Below the pieces are notes generated by a model that worked only from the letters and a program-made list of their open reading frames with translations, did no database searches and was not told the origin of the DNA. Of a stretch of 64,000 nucleotides of DNA, positions 17,040 through 26,645 are shown in pieces (the stretch's first letter is position 1; every line of letters starts with the position of its first letter). Origin of the DNA: an uncultured Clostridiaceae bacterium (GTDB lineage Bacteria; Bacillota; Clostridia; TANB77; CAG-508); NCBI GenBank assembly GCA_947642455.1, contig CANRSN010000003.1, forward strand, positions 1 through 64,000, read 5' to 3'. Both the position numbers and the translations under genes were made by a program.

Positions 17040-18551
17040 ATGGGGATTACAACATTAAACTTTTTTATATTTTTAATATTGAGTATAGTAGTTTATTATA
17101 TATTTCCTAAAAAGCATAGATGGATAGTATTGTTAATAGCAAGTGTAATATTCTTTTTATTAGCAGGAGAATATTACCTAATTTTGTATATGCTATTTGG
17201 AATTATTACTACATATATAGGTACAAGACTAATTGATGAAAAGTTAAAAAGTGAAAAAGCGAAGAAAATAACATTATTTATAGTTTTATTTAGCATTATT
17301 GTTGAACTTGCAGGATTAAAATATATAAATATTATTCCTACAACAATAAATAGATTTACAGGTTTATTTAATATTAATTTTAATATGACAACAATTAGTT
17401 TATTGGCTCCTTTAGGAATATCATATTATACATTATCACTAATTGGCTATACATTAGATGTATATTGGACAACATCAAAAGCACAAAAAAATATTTTTAA
17501 ACATGCATTGTTTACATGTTATTATCCTGTAATGATATCAGGACCTATAGTTCGTTATGAACATATGAAAAAGGAATTATTTGAACCAAGAAAATTTTGT
17601 TTTAATAATGTAATATCTGGAATTGAAAGAATAATATATGGATTATTAAAGAAAATGGTAATAGCAGATCAATTAGCATTAGTAGTAAATGCTGTGTTTT
17701 CTAACTATCAAAAATTTTCAGGAATTTACATCATAATAGGAGTTATATTTTATGCTATTCAAATTTATATGGACTTTTCAGGTTGTATAGATATTGTAAT
17801 AGGTGCTAGTAAAACCTATGGGGTAACTTTACCAGAAAACTTTGAAAGCCCATTCTTTTCAAGAAATTTATCAGAGTTTTGGAGAAGATGGCATATATCA
17901 TTAGGGTTGTGGGGAAAAGATTATATCATGTATCCACTTTTGAAGTCAGAAAAATTTCAAAAATTGGGAGCTTTTTGTAAAAGTAAATTCGGTAAAAAGA
18001 TTGGAAAGAAAATTCCTACAATTATATCTATTCTAATTTTATGGTTAATTATAGGCATATGGCATGGAGCATCTTACAAATATATATTTGCAGCAGGAGT
18101 TTTACCATGGATATATTTAACATTTAGTGAATTACTAGAAGGGTCAATAAAAAAATTAAGAGATATTATACATATAGATTATAATAATTTCAGTTATAGA
18201 TTATTTGAGTCTTTAAGAACAATAGGTTTAATGTGTATTATTTGGTTATTTGCATTAGCTCCAAGTTTTACAGGAAGTTTTAAAATTATAACTAATATAT
18301 TTAAAATAAGTAGTTTTGATTTAGGCTTACAATTACCACAAATACCATATTTTATTATATTTATATCAGGATTAGTTGTTACTATAGTAGATTATATGAA
18401 ATATAAAAACAAAAATGTACTTGAGGATTTTAACAGACAAAATCTTATTTTTAAATATATAGTAATGTTTGGAACAATATATATTATTTTGACTTATGGA
18501 GCATATGGACCAGGTTATAATCCTGTAGATTTTATCTATGGAGGTTTTTAG
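17040..18551 (+). CDS. MBOAT-family membrane O-acyltransferase (DltB/AlgI-like)
   Basis: 503 residues, polytopic. It contains the MBOAT hallmarks 'SEFWRRWHISLGLWGKDYI' and 'IGIWHGASYKYI' with the catalytic His. Such enzymes move an acyl group across the membrane onto an extracellular polymer. The gene follows FkbH-ACP-MaoC and precedes an SGNH-like gene, the same logic as DltB/DltD or AlgI/AlgJ/AlgX. The acyl donor is therefore probably the local ACP. Confidence 0.93.
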   Translation: MGITTLNFFIFLILSIVVYYIFPKKHRWIVLLIASVIFFLLAGEYYLILYMLFGIITTYIGTRLIDEKLKSEKAKKITLFIVLFSIIVELAGLKYINIIPTTINRFTGLFNINFNMTTISLLAPLGISYYTLSLIGYTLDVYWTTSKAQKNIFKHALFTCYYPVMISGPIVRYEHMKKELFEPRKFCFNNVISGIERIIYGLLKKMVIADQLALVVNAVFSNYQKFSGIYIIIGVIFYAIQIYMDFSGCIDIVIGASKTYGVTLPENFESPFFSRNLSEFWRRWHISLGLWGKDYIMYPLLKSEKFQKLGAFCKSKFGKKIGKKIPTIISILILWLIIGIWHGASYKYIFAAGVLPWIYLTFSELLEGSIKKLRDIIHIDYNNFSYRLFESLRTIGLMCIIWLFALAPSFTGSFKIITNIFKISSFDLGLQLPQIPYFIIFISGLVVTIVDYMKYKNKNVLEDFNRQNLIFKYIVMFGTIYIILTYGAYGPGYNPVDFIYGGF

Positions 18552-18607
18552 TTTGAAAAAAATATATATCTATGAGAGCTTTTTAGCAAGAGAGGGATGG
18601 ATTTAAT

Positions 18608-19672
18608 ATGAGATTGAAAAAAGTTATAAAATGGATTATATTAAGTTGCATTTTTATAATAGTATCATACTTTTTTATAAAAGTAACCACATATATAATG
18701 AAACCAGACACAGTAGACTTGAAGAATATAGCAGGACTTTATGGAGAAGATAAAAATACATTAGATATGGTATATATAGGAGGAAGTGCTTCATTTGTAT
18801 ATTGGGAACCATTAAGAGCGTTTGAAAAAGAAGGAATAGCTTCATATGATTTTGGAGCAAACACAATACAACCAGAGTTATATAAAACAATGATAAAAGA
18901 AATATTAAAAACACAAAAACCAGAACTAATATTAATTGATGCTAGAGCTTTTCAATATAGGGAAAAAGATCAACCACCTAAAGAGGTTGCATATAGAAAT
19001 GTATTAACAGGTTTACCTATGTCAATTAACAAAATTCAATTTATAAGTCAAAATGTAAATAAATATTTAGGTGATGATGAAATATCATATTATTTTGATA
19101 TAATAAAATATCACAGAGATTTAAAAGGAAAAACAATAAACAATCAATTAAAGATGGCATTTAATTGTTATAAAAACCCAAATAAAGGATTTTATTTTAA
19201 TCCTAAAATAGCTCAAGTACCAGTTACGCAAATAGAAGATATTAATATTAAAACACCAATTGCAAAAGAAACAGAAGATATTCTTATAGACCTATTAGAA
19301 TATATAAAAACAACAAATTGTAACTATCTATTTGTAGTTTCACCATATGTAGAGGAGCAAGAACATAAAAATAATTTTAATTATGTTGCAGATATTGTAG
19401 AAAATTATGGGTACAAATTTTTAGATAGTAACGATTACTATGAAAATATGCAAATAGATTTTAATAAAGACTTTTATAATACTACTCATGTTAATATTTT
19501 TGGAGCAGACAAATATACAGACTTTTTAACACAATATATAAAAGAAAATTACAATTTACCCAATAGAAAAGAGGATAAAAATTATAAAGAATGGTTAGAA
19601 TTACTTCCAACTTGGAATAGAAATTCACAAAAAACAAAAGAAAAAATTAACAAATTAATGAGTTCAAATTAA
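18608..19672 (+). CDS. Membrane-anchored SGNH/DltD-like protein
   Basis: 354 residues. There is an N-terminal transmembrane helix (about 8-27), then an extracellular SGNH-like fold with 'YIGGSASFVYWEPLRAFE' (the Ser block), 'ELILIDARAFQY' and a late 'TTHVNIFGADKYTDFL' carrying the His block. It resembles the DltD/AlgX partners that complete acyl transfer with MBOAT proteins. It is the likely outward-facing partner of the MBOAT gene upstream. Confidence 0.7.
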   Translation: MRLKKVIKWIILSCIFIIVSYFFIKVTTYIMKPDTVDLKNIAGLYGEDKNTLDMVYIGGSASFVYWEPLRAFEKEGIASYDFGANTIQPELYKTMIKEILKTQKPELILIDARAFQYREKDQPPKEVAYRNVLTGLPMSINKIQFISQNVNKYLGDDEISYYFDIIKYHRDLKGKTINNQLKMAFNCYKNPNKGFYFNPKIAQVPVTQIEDINIKTPIAKETEDILIDLLEYIKTTNCNYLFVVSPYVEEQEHKNNFNYVADIVENYGYKFLDSNDYYENMQIDFNKDFYNTTHVNIFGADKYTDFLTQYIKENYNLPNRKEDKNYKEWLELLPTWNRNSQKTKEKINKLMSSN

Positions 19673-19703
19673 AAGCTAATTATTCTTTAAGAATGGAGAT
19701 ATA

Positions 19704-20546
19704 ATGGAATATATATTAAACAATGGATTAAAAATACCTGCTATAGCATATGGAACTTGGAAATTCCCTAATACTTACGAGACCAGTGAAATTATAAAAA
19801 ATGCTATTGCTTCAGGGTATAAATATATTGATACAGCAAAAGCTTATGGAAATGAATATTATATAGGTCAGGGTATAAAAAAAGCACAAGTAGACAGAAA
19901 AAATATTATTATTGGTGGAAAACTTTGGAATGATGATAGAGGTTTTGATAATATTATAAAAGCATGTAAAGAAACCATAAATACATTAGAATGTGAGTAT
20001 TTAGATATTTATTTGGTACATTGGCCTGCATCTAAAGCTGTACATGATAACTGGAGAGAAATTAATATAGAAACTTGGAAAGCTATGGAAGAACTATACA
20101 ATTCAGGTTTAGTAAAAGCTATTGGAGTTTGTAATTTTAAAGTAAATCAATTAGATGAACTTATGAAAAATATAAACATAAAGCCAATGATTAATCAAAT
20201 AGAATTTCATCCGGGATTTATGCAACAAGATATAGTAAATTATTGTAAAAAAGAAAATATATTAATAGAGGCTTGGAGTCCTTTAGGCTCAGGAAAAATG
20301 TTAAAAAAGGAAGAATTAAAAATAATTGCTAACAAATATCAAAAAGATGTAGCACAAATTTGTATAAAGTGGTGTTTACAAAATGAAGTGTTGCCAATTC
20401 CAAAAACAAAAGATATTGATAGAATGAAATCTAATTTAGATGTATACAATTTCGAAATATCTAAAGAAGATATGCAGTATTTGAATAGTCTTCCATATTT
20501 AGGAGGTTCTGGACTAGACTCAGAAACGATAACATTATTTAATTAA
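19704..20546 (+). CDS. Aldo/keto reductase
   Basis: 280 residues with the complete catalytic tetrad Asp43, Tyr48, Lys73 and His106, and the C-terminal cofactor segment 'IPKTKDIDRMKSNLD'. It is an NAD(P)H-dependent carbonyl reductase. Its place between the acyl module and the transketolase pair suggests it reduces an intermediate of a glycan substituent, but the substrate is unknown. Confidence 0.9.
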   Translation: MEYILNNGLKIPAIAYGTWKFPNTYETSEIIKNAIASGYKYIDTAKAYGNEYYIGQGIKKAQVDRKNIIIGGKLWNDDRGFDNIIKACKETINTLECEYLDIYLVHWPASKAVHDNWREINIETWKAMEELYNSGLVKAIGVCNFKVNQLDELMKNINIKPMINQIEFHPGFMQQDIVNYCKKENILIEAWSPLGSGKMLKKEELKIIANKYQKDVAQICIKWCLQNEVLPIPKTKDIDRMKSNLDVYNFEISKEDMQYLNSLPYLGGSGLDSETITLFN

Positions 20547-20572
20547 AGTATAAGGAGTTATTAATAGTAAAA

Positions 20573-21406
20573 ATGGATAAAGAGTTATTAGAAATAAGAA
20601 AAAAAATTTTTTTAACAGCATACAGTGCAAGTATTGCACACATAGCATCAGCATTTTCAATAGTAGAAATATTATATACATTATATCTAAAAAAAATATT
20701 GAAATATGATTCTAAGAATCCAACTTGGAGTGAAAGAGACTTATTCATATTAAGTAAAGGACATGGAAGTTTAGCTTTATATACTATACTATGTAAATCA
20801 GGCTTTTTTGATGAAGAAGTATTAAAAACATTTTCAAAGCCAGGTTCATATTTAGGAGGAGAACCTTGTATACCAAAAATACCAGGAGTAGAAGCATCTA
20901 CAGGTTCTTTAGGACATGGACTATCTATAGGAATTGGAATGGCACTAGCTAAAAAATTAGATAATAAAGAGAACAAGGTTTATGTTTTATTAGGAGATGG
21001 AGAATGTCAAGAAGGAACAATATGGGAAGCTGTTATGTCTGCAGCACAATACAAATTAAACAATTTAGTTGCTATTATAGATAATAATAAATTGCAAAAA
21101 ATGGATACCATAGAAAAAGTAATGGGAATAAAATCTTGGAAAGACACCTTCAAATCTTTTAATTGGGAAGTGAGAGAAGTTGATGGTCACAATATTAATG
21201 AATTAGAAGAAGCATTAACTAAACCAAATGATGGGGACAAGCCATTAGTAATAATAGCAAATACGATAAAAGGAAAAGGAGTGTCTATTGCTCAGAATAA
21301 TCCTAAATGGCACTGGAAATTACCGAATAAAAAAGAGCTAAAGGTATTTATGGAAGAATTAAATATAAATGAGGAGGAAATATCATTATGCAAAAAGCCT
21401 ATATAA
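20573..21406 (+). CDS. Transketolase, N-terminal subunit
   Basis: 277 residues carrying the thiamine diphosphate half of a split transketolase: 'SKGHGSLALYTIL', 'GSLGHGLSIGIGMA' and the TPP motif 'LGDGECQEGTIWEA...IDNNKLQ'. It pairs with the C-terminal subunit encoded directly downstream with an 18-19 base overlap. Split transketolases are common in clostridia. Inside a glycan locus the pair may form or cleave an unusual sugar rather than serve the pentose phosphate pathway. Confidence 0.93.
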   Translation: MDKELLEIRKKIFLTAYSASIAHIASAFSIVEILYTLYLKKILKYDSKNPTWSERDLFILSKGHGSLALYTILCKSGFFDEEVLKTFSKPGSYLGGEPCIPKIPGVEASTGSLGHGLSIGIGMALAKKLDNKENKVYVLLGDGECQEGTIWEAVMSAAQYKLNNLVAIIDNNKLQKMDTIEKVMGIKSWKDTFKSFNWEVREVDGHNINELEEALTKPNDGDKPLVIIANTIKGKGVSIAQNNPKWHWKLPNKKELKVFMEELNINEEEISLCKKPI

Positions 21407-22302
21407 ATGCTTTATATGAATTAATTTGTAAAGATAAAAATGTAATATCTTGTTTGTCAGATAGTGGAACAGATTATGATGAACTAATTGCAAGAGAATT
21501 TCCTGATCAATGCTTAAATTTTGGAATTAGTGAAAATAATAAAGTTGGAGTTGCTTCAGGTTTAGCTGCTTGTGGAAAGATTCCATTTGTATATACTACA
21601 AACGCATTTTTGGCTTATCGTTCATATGAATTTATAAGAGATGATATATGTATGCAAAATCGAAATGTTAAATTAGTTGGAATGGGCTGTGGTTTATCTT
21701 GGTCAACCTTGGGTCCTACACATCATACAACAGAGGATATATCAGCTCTAAAATCAATACCTAATTTAACAATATTATCACCAGCAAGTCCATTAGAAGT
21801 TGCTAAATGTGTAGAAAAGGCATATGAAGTAAAAGGCCCTGTATATATAAGAATTGGAATGAGTAATGAAAAAGAGATATATGAAGAAGACTATAAATTT
21901 GAAATTAGTAAAAACATAGTTATTAAAGATGGAAAAAGTGCAACAGTATTTGTTACAGGAAGTATTATTTCAGAATTGCAAGATGCACAAGAAATGCTAT
22001 TAAAAGATGGAATTGAACTAAGAATTGTTAATGTTAATACTATTAAACCATTAGATGTTAAAAACATAAAAGAGGAGTGTGAAAAGCAAACAAAGGTATT
22101 TTCTTTAGAAGAACATAACGTTATAGGAGGATTAGGAAGTAGTATTGCAGATGTAATAGCAACAAATGCTATTAATGCTAAACTAATAAAGATAGGCTTA
22201 AATGATACTTTTGCAAATGGTTATGGAACTTATAGTGAAATAAAAATGATGAATGGTTTGGATGCTAAAAATATATATGAGATGATAAAAAAGCATATGT
22301 AA
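21388..22302 (+). CDS. Transketolase, C-terminal subunit
   Basis: 304 residues with the pyrimidine-binding domain ('FGISENNKVGVASGLAACGK') and the C-terminal domain ('FSLEEHNVIGGLGSSIADVI'). ATG 21388 follows GAGGAGG within the end of the N-terminal subunit gene, giving translational coupling and equal stoichiometry. Confidence 0.93.
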   Translation: MQKAYINALYELICKDKNVISCLSDSGTDYDELIAREFPDQCLNFGISENNKVGVASGLAACGKIPFVYTTNAFLAYRSYEFIRDDICMQNRNVKLVGMGCGLSWSTLGPTHHTTEDISALKSIPNLTILSPASPLEVAKCVEKAYEVKGPVYIRIGMSNEKEIYEEDYKFEISKNIVIKDGKSATVFVTGSIISELQDAQEMLLKDGIELRIVNVNTIKPLDVKNIKEECEKQTKVFSLEEHNVIGGLGSSIADVIATNAINAKLIKIGLNDTFANGYGTYSEIKMMNGLDAKNIYEMIKKHM

Positions 22303-22337
22303 GGAGATTTAATGATTTGGAAAATTGTATATATATA

Positions 22338-22366
22338 TTTACAATAACTAATAAAAAAGATATAAT
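22338..22366 (+). promoter_or_regulatory. Promoter ahead of the second glycan operon segment
   Basis: TTTACA (22338-22343), a 17-base spacer and TATAAT (22361-22366) lie 48 bases before the GT2 start. The TTTACA hexamer also forms the right side of a small ATTGTA...TACAAT hairpin. Confidence 0.65.
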
Positions 22367-22413
22367 AAAATAGAAATACATAAGGCAGATACTTAATAGT
22401 GAAGGGAGTACAT

Positions 22414-23262
22414 ATGAACAAGGAAGATTATAAGTCAGAAAATAGCAATCCAGAATTTTCAGTATTAATGTCAGTATATTATAAAGAAAATTCTAATTAT
22501 CTAGATAAAGCATTAGAAAGTATATTTAAACAAACAGTAATGCCTAATGAAGTTATATTAGTAGAAGATGGAAAATTAACAAAAGAATTAGATGAGGTAA
22601 TAAATAAATATGAAAATCAATATGCTAATATATTAAAAGTTATAAAATATGCTGAAAATAGAGGGCTAGGAGTTGCACTTCATGATGGGATATTACAATG
22701 TACAAATGAAATAATATTTAGAATGGATTCAGATGATATATGTGTTAATGATAGATTTGAAAAGCAGTTAAACATATTTAAAAATAGGGATGTAGATGTT
22801 GTTGGAGCTAATATAGTAGAATATGACGAAAAGATGGAGAATATTACTAGCTATAGAGTAGTTCCAGAAAATGACTCAGATATCAAAAAATTTTCCAAAA
22901 AAAGAAATCCAATAAATCATATGTCAGTAGCATATAAAAAATCTGCTGTTTTAGAAGCAGGAAATTACCAAAGCATGTTATATTTTGAAGATTATTATTT
23001 ATGGGCAAGAATGATTAAAAATAATTGCAATTTCTACAATGTACAATCTAACTTGATAAAAGCACGTGGTGGTAATGAAATGATAAAAAGAAGAGGAGAA
23101 AAGAAATATATAAAACCTATAATTAATTTTGAAAAAGCATTACTTAATATAAAATTTATAAACTATCCTGAATATGTAAGAAATGTAATTCAAAGAGTTA
23201 TTGTGTCACTAATTCCTAACAATGTGAGGCTATTGGTATATAAGAAATTTCTAAGAAAATAA
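22414..23262 (+). CDS. Family 2 glycosyltransferase
   Basis: 282 residues from ATG 22414, seven bases after AAGGGAG; GTG 22399 precedes the SD. It is a GT-A fold with 'FSVLMSVYYKEN', 'VILVEDG' and the metal-binding 'RMDSDDI' (DXD). It resembles amylovoran or capsule GT2 enzymes that add a sugar to a lipid-linked repeat unit in the cytoplasm. Confidence 0.9.
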   Translation: MNKEDYKSENSNPEFSVLMSVYYKENSNYLDKALESIFKQTVMPNEVILVEDGKLTKELDEVINKYENQYANILKVIKYAENRGLGVALHDGILQCTNEIIFRMDSDDICVNDRFEKQLNIFKNRDVDVVGANIVEYDEKMENITSYRVVPENDSDIKKFSKKRNPINHMSVAYKKSAVLEAGNYQSMLYFEDYYLWARMIKNNCNFYNVQSNLIKARGGNEMIKRRGEKKYIKPIINFEKALLNIKFINYPEYVRNVIQRVIVSLIPNNVRLLVYKKFLRK

Positions 23263-23288
23263 ATCAAATAATACAAGGAGAAGATATT

Positions 23289-24491
23289 GTGTTAAAAAAA
23301 GTTATAACTAGTTTAAAATATATAAAATTAAAAGATATACTTTCAATATTAATATTTATAATTACTATATTGCCTGCAATGTTTTTAAAACTAATAAATA
23401 AAATTAGAAAAAGAGAATTGTGGCTTGTAACTGAAAGTGAAGATACTGCTAGAGATAACGCATATCATTTTTATAAATATTTAAAAATAGAACATCCAGA
23501 AGTTAATTCATATTATGTAATAGATAAAAAGTGCAAAGAATATGAGAAAGTAAAAGAATATGGAAATATAATTCAATACAAAAGTTTAAAGCATTGGGTT
23601 TATTATATGGCATCAGATAAAAAAATAAGTTCTCAAAAAGGAAGCAATCCATCTTCTGCATTATTTTATGTATTACATATTTATCTCAATTTATTTAATA
23701 ATCGAATATATTTAAAACATGGAATAATAAAAGATGATGCAGAATGGTGGCATTATAAAAATACAAAATATAAAATTATAATTTGTGGTGCGAAAGATGA
23801 ATATAATTTTGTAAAAGAAAATTTTGGATATCCAGAAAATAATGTTCAATACACAGGATTAGCAAGATTTGATAATTTACATAATAATAACGTCAATAAA
23901 AAACAAATATTAATTATCCCAACTTGGAGAAATTGGTTAGTAAAAGAAATTAAAAAATATGGAAGTCCAGAGGAATTTAAAAATACTAGTTTTTTCAAAA
24001 ATTGGCAAAAATTATTTACAAATAAAAAACTAATTAAATTTTTAGAAGATAATAATATAGTGGCATATTTTTATCCACATATAAATATGAAGAGATTTAT
24101 AAAATTGTTTGATATTAAATCAGAAAATATAAAGGTAATTGATGATGAAATTGATATTCAAAAATTATTAAAGGAATCTGCACTGATGGTTACAGATTAT
24201 TCAAGTGTTTATATGGACTTTGCATATATGAGTAAACCAGTTATATATTATCAATTTGATAAAGAGGAATATAGAAGTAAGCAATATAAAGAAGGATATT
24301 TCGTTTATGAAAGAGATGGTTTTGGGGATGTTCTTACAGCTTCAGAAGAAGTAGTAAACAAAATTATACAGTATATTGAAAATGATTATAAAGTAGAAGA
24401 GATATATACAAGAAGAATGAAAGAGTTTTTTGAGCTTCATGATACAAATAATTGTAAAAGAATTTATGAGGCAATAAGAAAATGTAAATAA
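23289..24491 (+). CDS. CDP-glycerol glycerophosphotransferase family protein (TagB/TagF-like)
   Basis: 400 residues from GTG 23289, with AAGGAG upstream. It has an N-terminal amphipathic or hydrophobic helix and then the GT-B-like polyol-phosphate transferase domain: 'LVTESEDTARDNAYHFYKY', 'LKHGI' and a late 'LMVTDYSSVYMDFAYMSKPVIYYQFD' block carrying the conserved Asp-Tyr-Ser-Ser motif. It transfers glycerol phosphate, or a related polyol phosphate or sugar, onto a membrane-linked glycan, suggesting a teichoic acid-like substituent. Confidence 0.88.
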   Translation: MLKKVITSLKYIKLKDILSILIFIITILPAMFLKLINKIRKRELWLVTESEDTARDNAYHFYKYLKIEHPEVNSYYVIDKKCKEYEKVKEYGNIIQYKSLKHWVYYMASDKKISSQKGSNPSSALFYVLHIYLNLFNNRIYLKHGIIKDDAEWWHYKNTKYKIIICGAKDEYNFVKENFGYPENNVQYTGLARFDNLHNNNVNKKQILIIPTWRNWLVKEIKKYGSPEEFKNTSFFKNWQKLFTNKKLIKFLEDNNIVAYFYPHINMKRFIKLFDIKSENIKVIDDEIDIQKLLKESALMVTDYSSVYMDFAYMSKPVIYYQFDKEEYRSKQYKEGYFVYERDGFGDVLTASEEVVNKIIQYIENDYKVEEIYTRRMKEFFELHDTNNCKRIYEAIRKCK

Positions 24492-24510
24492 TGAAAAAGG
24501 TAGATTAAAT

Positions 24511-25398
24511 ATGAAAATAATAAAAAATATATGGAATTACATTTTAAGTTGTATTTGGTATATAACACCCAATAATAAATATAAAAATATAAAATTCATA
24601 GAAGATGAAGATACAATAAATGCAATAGTAAAAGAAAAAAAGTCTATATGTAGATTTGGTGATGGTGAATTTAGAATAATGGAAAATATACCATCAAACT
24701 TTTTTCAAAAAAATGATGTTGAACTTTCAAAAAGGTTGCAAGAAGTAATGAAATCAAATAAAGAAAATATTTTAATAGGCTTACCAATAGCTTTTAGAAA
24801 TTTAAAAGACTATACAGCAAAGACAAGGGTTTTTTGGAAAATACATATATATAAATATAGAAAACAATGGATGAAATATATTGATTTAAAAAAATATTAT
24901 TGTAATTCCAGTATAACGAGGTGTTACATAGATTATAAAGACAAAAGCACTGCTAATAAAAGGTTTGAAAATATAAAAGAAATATGGAAAGATAAAAAAG
25001 TTTGTATAGTAGAAGGTTCTAATACTAAAATCGGAGTAGGAAATGATTTGCTAAATAATGCACAAGAAGTAAAAAGAATAATAGCACCTCAAAAAAGTGC
25101 ATTTGATAAATATAATGAAATTTTAATAGAAATAAATAAAATGAGCAAAGATTATCTTATACTAATTGCATTAGGACCTACTGCAACAGTATTAGCATAT
25201 GATTTAGCAAATATAGGATATCAAGCAATAGATATAGGTCATATAGATATAGAATATGAATGGTTTTTAAGTAAAGCTAAAAAGAAGACAGCAATACAGG
25301 GAAAATATGTTAATGAGGCAAAAGATAATAATTATAATATAAATATTAAAGATGAAGAATACGAAAAATCTATAATTGCGAAAATATTAAATGAATGA
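24511..25398 (+). CDS. GT-D fold glycosyltransferase (DUF1792/SP_1767-like)
   Basis: 295 residues. The 'SICRFGDGEFRIME' motif near residue 47 is the D-x-E type metal and nucleotide-sugar motif of the GT-D fold family. It is followed by 'VCIVEGSNTKIGVGNDLL', 'IIAPQKSAFDKYNEI' and 'LILIALGPTATVLAYDL'. Characterised relatives extend the glycan on serine-rich adhesins. Here, among capsule genes, it more likely extends the repeat unit, though a protein acceptor is possible. Confidence 0.8.
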   Translation: MKIIKNIWNYILSCIWYITPNNKYKNIKFIEDEDTINAIVKEKKSICRFGDGEFRIMENIPSNFFQKNDVELSKRLQEVMKSNKENILIGLPIAFRNLKDYTAKTRVFWKIHIYKYRKQWMKYIDLKKYYCNSSITRCYIDYKDKSTANKRFENIKEIWKDKKVCIVEGSNTKIGVGNDLLNNAQEVKRIIAPQKSAFDKYNEILIEINKMSKDYLILIALGPTATVLAYDLANIGYQAIDIGHIDIEYEWFLSKAKKKTAIQGKYVNEAKDNNYNINIKDEEYEKSIIAKILNE

Positions 25399-25428
25399 TA
25401 AATTATAGTAAAATAGTGAGGATATAAT

Positions 25429-26631
25429 ATGAAGAATATACTTATAATTGGTAGTGGCTATGGAGCAATACCAGCAGTTGATGGAGGAGCTATTGCAACA
25501 CTAATAGATATGTATTTGGAGAAAAATGAAGAAGAATATAACAATAAAGTAGTAGTATATAGTGCATTGTCAAAGAAAATAAATAAAAACATGAATACAG
25601 AAAATGTAGAATATAGATATATAAATACTTCAGAAAGCACTTGCAAAATAGAAAGAATATTAAGAGGAGTAATAACAAGAACATTAAAATTATATACAGG
25701 TAATGGCTATATAAATAGGGTAATAAAAGACTTAAAAAATAAAAAAGAATTTAATAATTATGATATTGTTATTATAGAAAATATAGGAAAGTATAGTATA
25801 TTATTAAATAAATACTTTAAAGATAAATTAGTATTACATTTACATAATGATTATTTAAATATAAATACAAAATTTAAAGAAAAGATATTGCAAAATTGCA
25901 ATTCTGTTTGGGGAGTTAGTAAATTTATATGTAATAGAGTTAAAGAAATCGACAGAGAAAATAATTATAATACAAAAATAGAGTTATTGTATAATGGAGT
26001 AGATATAAACAAATTTTCAGAAGGTAATTCACTAAAAGAAAAAGAAATAAGAAAAAAATATAATATAAATGAAGATGATTTTGTATTTCTGTACACAGGA
26101 AGAATATATGATAAAAAAGGTGTTAAAGAATTGATAGAGGCATATCGTAAATTCTTAAATAATAATAAAGAAACGAACAGTAAATTACTTATTGTAGGAA
26201 GTATAGGATATAATCAAAAGGAATATTTACAGAATATAAAAAAAATAGCATATGAATATTCAGAAAACATCAAATTTACAGGAATGGTAGAATATAAAGA
26301 TATGCCATCTATATACAATATAGCTAATGTACAATTTATACCATCATTGTGTGAAGAGGCTTTTGGCTTGGTTGTTATAGAAGGAATTTCGGCAGGAATA
26401 CCAGTTGTTATAAGTAACTCAGGAGGTATGCCTGAGATAATTGATAATGATAATAAAGTAATTGTGAGAAGAGAAAATATTATTAATGATTTATATGAAA
26501 TGATGAATAAATTGTATAAAAATGATAAATTAATAAAAGAAATAATACAAAAACAATTTATTGCCATAAAGAAATTTAATAAAGAAAATTATTGTAATAA
26601 TTTTCAACAACTTATTGAGAATTTCAAATAG
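25429..26631 (+). CDS. Family 4 glycosyltransferase
   Basis: 400 residues of GT-B type. The N-terminal domain starts with a Gly-rich loop ('GSGYGAIPAVDGGAIAT'). The C-terminal domain has 'FLYTGRIYDKKGVKELIEAY' and the GT4 donor site 'PSLCEEAFGLVVIEGISAGIPVVISNSGGMPEII' with the E-x7-E motif. It is a retaining transferase acting on the growing lipid-linked oligosaccharide. Confidence 0.93.
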   Translation: MKNILIIGSGYGAIPAVDGGAIATLIDMYLEKNEEEYNNKVVVYSALSKKINKNMNTENVEYRYINTSESTCKIERILRGVITRTLKLYTGNGYINRVIKDLKNKKEFNNYDIVIIENIGKYSILLNKYFKDKLVLHLHNDYLNINTKFKEKILQNCNSVWGVSKFICNRVKEIDRENNYNTKIELLYNGVDINKFSEGNSLKEKEIRKKYNINEDDFVFLYTGRIYDKKGVKELIEAYRKFLNNNKETNSKLLIVGSIGYNQKEYLQNIKKIAYEYSENIKFTGMVEYKDMPSIYNIANVQFIPSLCEEAFGLVVIEGISAGIPVVISNSGGMPEIIDNDNKVIVRRENIINDLYEMMNKLYKNDKLIKEIIQKQFIAIKKFNKENYCNNFQQLIENFK

Positions 26632-26645
26632 AAGGAGAATAATAA

